Assembly: GCA_963824595.1 (NCBI GenBank)
Contig: CAWGPY010000007.1
Location: 186,001 to 250,000 of the forward strand
Reading direction: 5' to 3'
DNA length: 64,000 nucleotides
Source of the DNA: Cybelea sp963824595
GTDB lineage: Bacteria > Vulcanimicrobiota > Vulcanimicrobiia > Vulcanimicrobiales > Vulcanimicrobiaceae
In this document: positions 60,466 to 64,000 of the stretch, one piece after another
How positions within the stretch are numbered: position 1 is the first letter of the stretch
Layout: each line of letters starts with the position of its first letter
Program-made: the position numbers and the translations under genes
Notes under the pieces: generated by a model
What the model was told of the DNA's origin: nothing
Seen by the model: only the letters and a program-made list of their open reading frames with translations
Databases searched by the model: none

Positions 60466-60853
60466 GGGGCTGCCAAAGGAGGTCCATCGCTCGCGCGGCT
60501 CGTCGCAGCGTCGAATCGGCCGTGGCCAGCGGGAGTCTCGACTGCGCCGCGAGTGCGAGATACGCGGCGTCGTATCCGGTCAACTGCCGTTCGCGGGCGA
60601 TGCGCATCACCGCAGAAGGATCGGGGAAATCCTGGTCGAGGACGAGATCGAGGATAGAGTCCAAAACGCGTTCCGCGTCGGATCGGCGGATTCGGTCTTG
60701 ACGCTCCGCGCGCAGCAAAGCATGTACCACCTCGCCCCGAAAGTTGCCGGGCACCTTGCCGCCGTGTTCTTCAACGTGACGCAGCGCCGCCGCGTGAGCA
60801 GCGCCGGACTCGAGGAACCATGCAAGCGCGACGGACGCGTCAACGACGATCAG
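60458..60853 (-). CDS. PIN-domain (VapC-like) toxin with CTG start
   Basis: 131 residues if read from CTG at 60853. LIVVDASVALAWFLESG holds the first catalytic Asp, GNFRGEVVHALLRAE the conserved Glu, and TGYDAAYLALAAQSRLPLAT with ADSTL the later acidic residues, giving a complete PIN RNase site. No ATG, GTG or TTG lies early enough; the first GTG (60754) would remove the catalytic Asp. The CTG overlaps the antitoxin stop as CTGA, in the manner of ATGA coupling. It would cleave RNA when not bound by the antitoxin. Loss of a normal start, i.e. a silenced toxin, is the alternative. Confidence 0.75.
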   Translation of the reverse strand: MIVVDASVALAWFLESGAAHAAALRHVEEHGGKVPGNFRGEVVHALLRAERQDRIRRSDAERVLDSILDLVLDQDFPDPSAVMRIARERQLTGYDAAYLALAAQSRLPLATADSTLRRAARAMDLLWQPPT

Positions 60854-61122
60854 CGGCGTCCCTCGTAAATGAGATCGCGGATCGTCTCGCCCGGTGCAAG
60901 TTTCAGCACGCCGCGCATAGCCCGAATTCTCTCGGCCGCTCGTCGCCCTCGTTCCATACGGGCTTCGTCCGTTGGGACGATCCGGGCGACCGGCTTGCCG
61001 CGCTTGGTGATGACCGTCGTCCTGCCCGCGATCGCGTCGTCAACTAACGCGGAGAAGCGAGTCTTCGCCTCAAAAATGCCGACCTGCCGCGCGCCGGCGG
61101 GTCCTAGCTCGTTTGAGTCCAT
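60850..61122 (-). CDS. Phd/YefM-type antitoxin
   Basis: 90 residues. VGIFEAKTRFSALVDDAIAG and TTVITKRGKPVARIVP are the Phd/YefM DNA-binding fold; the C-terminus (ERIRAMRGVLKL, GETIRDLIYEGRR) would wrap the toxin. ATG 61122 follows a -10 box by seven bases, suggesting a leaderless message. The stop overlaps the toxin start. It would neutralise the PIN toxin and repress the operon. Confidence 0.87.
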   Translation of the reverse strand: MDSNELGPAGARQVGIFEAKTRFSALVDDAIAGRTTVITKRGKPVARIVPTDEARMERGRRAAERIRAMRGVLKLAPGETIRDLIYEGRR

Positions 61123-61125
61123 GTG

Positions 61126-61159
61126 AACTAGTTTACTACCTGGCCAGACCTGATGGCAA
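61126..61159 (-). promoter_or_regulatory. Promoter/operator of the toxin-antitoxin pair
   Basis: On the minus strand: TTGCCA (61159-61154), 18-base spacer, TAAACT (61135-61130), then seven bases to the ATG. A palindrome AACTAGTT (61126-61133) overlaps the -10 box and suits autorepression. Confidence 0.55.
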
Positions 61160-61189
61160 TGCGGAGTTCGGGGCTCGCCTGCCTGGCAT

Positions 61190-61218
61190 TTGACGGCAAA
61201 ATAGGGCCTTGGTATAGT
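61190..61218 (+). promoter_or_regulatory. Promoter of the str operon
   Basis: TTGACG at 61190-61195, a 17-base spacer and TATAGT at 61213-61218. The message would have a leader of about 55 bases before rpsL, including GAGGAG at 61263-61268. Confidence 0.85.
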
Positions 61219-61278
61219 TGAGGCTCGGTCCCACCGGAGCGGTGAGGCCGTTGTTTGTGTGTGAGGAGCTAGCCCGCC

Positions 61279-61719
61279 ATTCCGACGATCAACCAGCTTG
61301 TGCGCCGAGGGCGCGAAAAGACCGAGCAGAAGGTCAAGACCCGGGCGTTCCGGGTGATCTTGACCGGTCCCAAGCCCGGTCACCCCGACCTGCCGACCCG
61401 CACCTTCGAGGTGACCGGGAACCCGCAGCGCCGGGGCGTCTGCACTCAGGTGAAGACGGTGACGCCCAAGAAGCCGAACTCCGCGCTGCGCAAAGTGGCG
61501 CGCGTCCGGCTGACCAACGGGGAAGAGGTCACGGCCTACATCCCCGGCATCGGTCACAACCTGCAGGAGCACTCGGTCGTGCTGGTGCGCGGCGGACGCG
61601 TCAAGGATCTGCCGGGCGTCCGGTATCACATCATTCGCGGCACGCTCGATACGGCGGGAACGGCCAACCGCAAGCAAGGGCGCTCGAAGTACGGCGCCAA
61701 GCGCGAGAAGAAGAAGTAA
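61279..61719 (+). CDS. rpsL: 30S ribosomal protein S12
   Basis: 146 residues. The N-terminus PTINQLVRRGREK is conserved, but the codon before it is ATT (61279), with GAGGAG ten bases upstream. The first GTG (61300) would delete the conserved start, so AUU initiation is likely. Between KTRAF and NPQRRGVCTQV there are about 20 extra residues (RVILTGPKPGHPDLPTRTFE region) not found in usual S12 (about 124 residues). The decoding-site motifs TPKKPNSALRKVARVRL and IPGIGHNLQEHSVVLVRGG are intact. The stop overlaps the rpsG ATG (TAATG). Confidence 0.93.
   Translation: MPTINQLVRRGREKTEQKVKTRAFRVILTGPKPGHPDLPTRTFEVTGNPQRRGVCTQVKTVTPKKPNSALRKVARVRLTNGEEVTAYIPGIGHNLQEHSVVLVRGGRVKDLPGVRYHIIRGTLDTAGTANRKQGRSKYGAKREKKK
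61375..61419 (+). repeat. Inverted repeat inside the rpsL insertion
   Basis: CCCGGTCACC (61375-61384) and GGTGACCGGG (61410-61419) form a perfect 10-bp stem around a 25-base loop. A second, competing stem is TGACCGG (61361-61367) with CCGGTCA (61376-61382). Both lie within the extra segment of rpsL. Confidence 0.6.
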
Positions 61720-62189
61720 TGCCACGTAAAGGACCTGCGCCCAAGCGGCAGATTCTGCCCGACGGAAAGTTCAACTCGAAAGTGCTCGCGCGCTTCATCA
61801 ATAAGGTGATGCTGCGCGGCAAGAAGTCGACCGCCGAGCATATTACCTATGGCGCCCTCGACATCGTCGCCGAGAAGACCGGCCGCGATCCGATGGAAGT
61901 GTTCTCACAGGCGCTCTCCAACGCGATGCCGCTGGTCGAGGTCCGGCCGCGGCGCGTCGGCGGTGCGACCTACCAGGTGCCGATGGAAGTCCGCCCCGAT
62001 CGCCGCCAGGCGATGGCGATGCGATGGCTGATCGGCTTCGCGCGCGCCCGCGGCGGCCGCTCGATGGAAGAGAAGCTGGCCGGCGAGTTGCTCGACGCCT
62101 CCAACAACACCGGCGCCACTATCAAGAAGCGTGAAGACACGCACAAGATGGCGGAAGCGAACAAAGCCTTCGCCCATTATCGTTGGTAA
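61719..62189 (+). CDS. rpsG: 30S ribosomal protein S7
   Basis: 156 residues, normal length. MPRKGPAPKRQILPDGKFNS, VARFINKVMLRGKKSTAE-type start, VEVRPRRVGGATYQVPMEVR and the C-terminal HKMAEANKAFAHYRW are conserved. It nucleates the 30S head by binding 16S rRNA. ATG 61719 overlaps the rpsL stop (TAATG); fusA follows after 18 bases. Confidence 0.97.
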   Translation: MPRKGPAPKRQILPDGKFNSKVLARFINKVMLRGKKSTAEHITYGALDIVAEKTGRDPMEVFSQALSNAMPLVEVRPRRVGGATYQVPMEVRPDRRQAMAMRWLIGFARARGGRSMEEKLAGELLDASNNTGATIKKREDTHKMAEANKAFAHYRW

Positions 62190-62207
62190 CCAGACACAAA
62201 TAACACC

Positions 62208-64000
62208 ATGGCTATAAGGGAATATCCGCTCGAACGCACGAGGAATATCGGCATTGCCGCGCACATTGACGCCGGCAAGACGACGTGCACCGAACGCATT
62301 TTGTTCTTCACCGGCCGCGTCCACAAGATGGGCGAGGTCCACGACGGCGCGGCGACGATGGACTGGATGGTCCAGGAGCAGGAGCGCGGCATTACGATCA
62401 CGTCGGCCGCGACCGCCACGACCTGGCGCGACACGCGCATCAACATCATCGATACGCCGGGACACGTGGACTTTACGGTCGAGGTCGAGCGCTCGCTGCG
62501 CGTGCTCGACGGCCTCGTCGCGCTGTTCGATTCGGTGGCCGCCGTGCAGCCGCAGTCCGAGACGGTCTGGCGTCAGGCAAACAAGTATAAGGTTCCGCGG
62601 ATCATCTTCGTCAACAAGATGGACCGCGTTGGGGCCGACTTCTTCAACGTCGTCGAAAAGATCCGCGAGCGCCTCGGCGCGCGCGCCGTGCCCATTCAGG
62701 TGCCGATCGGCGCGGAAGACAAGTTCCAGGGCGTAGTCGACCTCTTCACGATGAAGAAGATCGTCTACACCGACGAGCAGGGCTCCACGATGGCGCACGA
62801 AGACGTCGACGGCGACCTCAAGGCGCTCGCGCTCCAGTGGCGCCAGAATTTGGTCGAGGCGATCGCCGAACAGGACGACGAGCTGCTCGAGATGTTCTTC
62901 GACGGCAAAGATCTGCCCATCGACCGGATGAAGACGGCGCTGCGCAAGGCGACGATCGCGGGCACGGTGCTGCCGATGCTCTGCGGCTCCGCCTTCAAGA
63001 ACAAGGGCGTGCAGCCGCTGCTCGACGCGATCGTCGAGTACATGCCCTCTCCGCTCGAGGCGAAGACGATCGTAGGAACCAATCCGAAGACCGGCGACGA
63101 GCTCGTGCGCAAGCCCGACGACTCGGAGCCCTTCTGCGCCCTGGCATTCAAGATCGCGACCGACCCGTACGGCAACCTAAGCTATTTCCGCGTCTACTCG
63201 GGCGTGCTCAACAAGGGCAGTTACGTCCTGAACTCGCGCACCGGACGCAAGGAGCGCATCGGGCGCATCCTGCGGATGCACGCCAACCACCGCGAGGACA
63301 TCGACTCGATCGGCGCGGGCGACATCGCGGCGGCGGTCGGCCTGTCCGACACGCGCACGGGCGACACGCTCTGCGACGAGAAGTCGCCGATCGCGCTCGA
63401 GTCCATCACCTTCCCCGAGCCGGTGATCCATCAGGCGATCGAGCCCAAGAGCAAGGCCGACCAAGACAAACTCGGCCTGGCTCTGACGCGCCTGGCGCAA
63501 GAGGATCCCACGTTCCGGATGCGCACCGACGAGGAGACGCAGCAGACGATCATCGCCGGCATGGGCGAGCTGCACCTCGAGATCATCCTCGACCGTTTGC
63601 GCCGCGAGTTCAAGGTTGACGCCAACGTCGGCAAGCCGCAGGTCGCCTACAAAGAAGCGATCACGAAAACGGTTGAAAAGGAAGGCCGCTTCATCCGCCA
63701 GACCGGCGGCAAGGGTCAGTTCGGCGACGTGTGGATCCGCGTGCAGCCGCAGCCGCCCGGGACCGGGTTCGTCTTCGAATGGAAGATCGTCGGCGGCTCC
63801 ATTCCCAAGGAGTACGCGAAAGCCGTCCAAGAGGGCATTCGCGAGTCGGCGACGAGCGGCGTGCTGGCGGGCTTCCCCGTGATGGACTTCAAGGCCGAGG
63901 CGTTCGACGGTTCGTACCACGAGGTTGACTCGTCGGAAATGGCGTTCAAGATCGCCGCGTCCATGGCGTGGAAGGAGGCGAACCGCTCCGCCGGTCCCAT
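62208..64000 (+). CDS. fusA: Elongation factor G, 3' end beyond the window
   Basis: The first 597 codons are present. GTPase motifs: AAHIDAGKTTCTERIL (P-loop), GITITSAATAT (switch I), DTPGHVDF and NKMD. Domain II begins near residue 305 (CALAFKIATDPYGNL) and later GGKGQFGDVWI of domain IV is seen. It drives ribosome translocation. No strong ribosome site precedes the ATG, so coupling to rpsG translation is likely. Confidence 0.97.
   Translation, partial: MAIREYPLERTRNIGIAAHIDAGKTTCTERILFFTGRVHKMGEVHDGAATMDWMVQEQERGITITSAATATTWRDTRINIIDTPGHVDFTVEVERSLRVLDGLVALFDSVAAVQPQSETVWRQANKYKVPRIIFVNKMDRVGADFFNVVEKIRERLGARAVPIQVPIGAEDKFQGVVDLFTMKKIVYTDEQGSTMAHEDVDGDLKALALQWRQNLVEAIAEQDDELLEMFFDGKDLPIDRMKTALRKATIAGTVLPMLCGSAFKNKGVQPLLDAIVEYMPSPLEAKTIVGTNPKTGDELVRKPDDSEPFCALAFKIATDPYGNLSYFRVYSGVLNKGSYVLNSRTGRKERIGRILRMHANHREDIDSIGAGDIAAAVGLSDTRTGDTLCDEKSPIALESITFPEPVIHQAIEPKSKADQDKLGLALTRLAQEDPTFRMRTDEETQQTIIAGMGELHLEIILDRLRREFKVDANVGKPQVAYKEAITKTVEKEGRFIRQTGGKGQFGDVWIRVQPQPPGTGFVFEWKIVGGSIPKEYAKAVQEGIRESATSGVLAGFPVMDFKAEAFDGSYHEVDSSEMAFKIAASMAWKEANRSAGP

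Noticed and set aside
60607..60843. 78-codon minus-strand frame over the PIN gene
   Set aside because: Another frame carries the PIN catalytic motifs; this one is Arg/Ser-rich shadow.
1..64000. tRNA, rRNA, insertion sequences, prophage, CRISPR arrays
   Set aside because: Gaps between genes were read on both strands and none showed a cloverleaf, rRNA segment, transposase or spaced repeats.

Overview
The window is 64 kb of high-GC bacterial chromosome with densely packed genes. Several points suggest the candidate phylum Eremiobacterota (WPS-2) or a close relative: a hopanoid operon, many secreted lipoproteins with NHL-like or 'GloVer' tandem repeats, very large LuxR-type ATPase regulators, and a 2-aminobenzoyl-CoA type aromatic pathway. 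The phylum is an inference from gene content; no rRNA gene is present to test it.

Layout. 1-0.7 kb: end of a TadE-like pair (Flp pilus-type pseudopilins) with a strong terminator. 0.7-5 kb: a DHA2 drug exporter and a one-chain SGNH hydrolase-MBOAT O-acyltransferase. 5-14.7 kb: isoprenoid and hopanoid block (ferritin-like protein, short polyprenyl synthetase, type 2 IPP isomerase, GT87 glycosyltransferase, hpnC, hpnD, hpnE, shc, hpnH). 14.7-22.5 kb: YihY/BrkB protein, cupin, NHL lipoprotein, MalT-like LuxR regulator, triplicated secreted protein, coiled-coil repeat protein, GNAT. 22.5-26.6 kb: a second hopanoid/isoprenoid block (hpnA, bacterioferritin, hpnG, dxs). 26.7-30.9 kb: rpoB with a long regulated-looking leader and no rpoC beside it. 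31-38.9 kb: secreted proteins and lipoproteins, a 3-hydroxyisobutyrate-dehydrogenase-like enzyme, DUF5069, a hydrolase, an O-methyltransferase and an aspartic protease. 39-42 and 51.2-56.8 kb: two halves of a 2-aminobenzoate (anthranilate) CoA-ester pathway, separated by 9 kb of lipoproteins, a LuxR ATPase and membrane glycosyltransferase genes. 56.9-60.5 kb: DUF4870, an acyltransferase, a YtrA-type GntR operon and a CADD/TenA-like enzyme. 60.5-61.1 kb: a Phd/PIN toxin-antitoxin pair. 61.2-64 kb: the str operon rpsL-rpsG-fusA (fusA runs off the end).

How the genes work together. dxs makes the MEP-pathway precursor and fni balances IPP/DMAPP. HpnD, HpnC and HpnE turn farnesyl diphosphate into squalene; Shc cyclises it; HpnH adds adenosine; HpnG removes adenine; HpnA is hopanoid-associated. 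In the aromatic pathway a CoA ligase, a FAD monooxygenase/reductase, an SDR, an enoyl-CoA hydratase, an acyl-CoA dehydrogenase, a RidA deaminase and an SSS/DUF3311 transporter would import and break down an aminobenzoate-like acid.

The most unusual signal is a dispersed ~40-50 bp palindromic element (start GTCAYCCTGAG, end TCGAAGGG). It lies between genes and also inside reading frames (hpnA, hpnE, the SGNH-MBOAT junction), and it supplies C-termini or stop codons to neighbours. Other points are an apparent AUU start and an internal insertion in rpsL, a short leader ORF with a strong Shine-Dalgarno before rpoB, a CUG-start PIN toxin overlapping its antitoxin, leaderless promoters, and a one-base frameshift that joins fni to the next gene.
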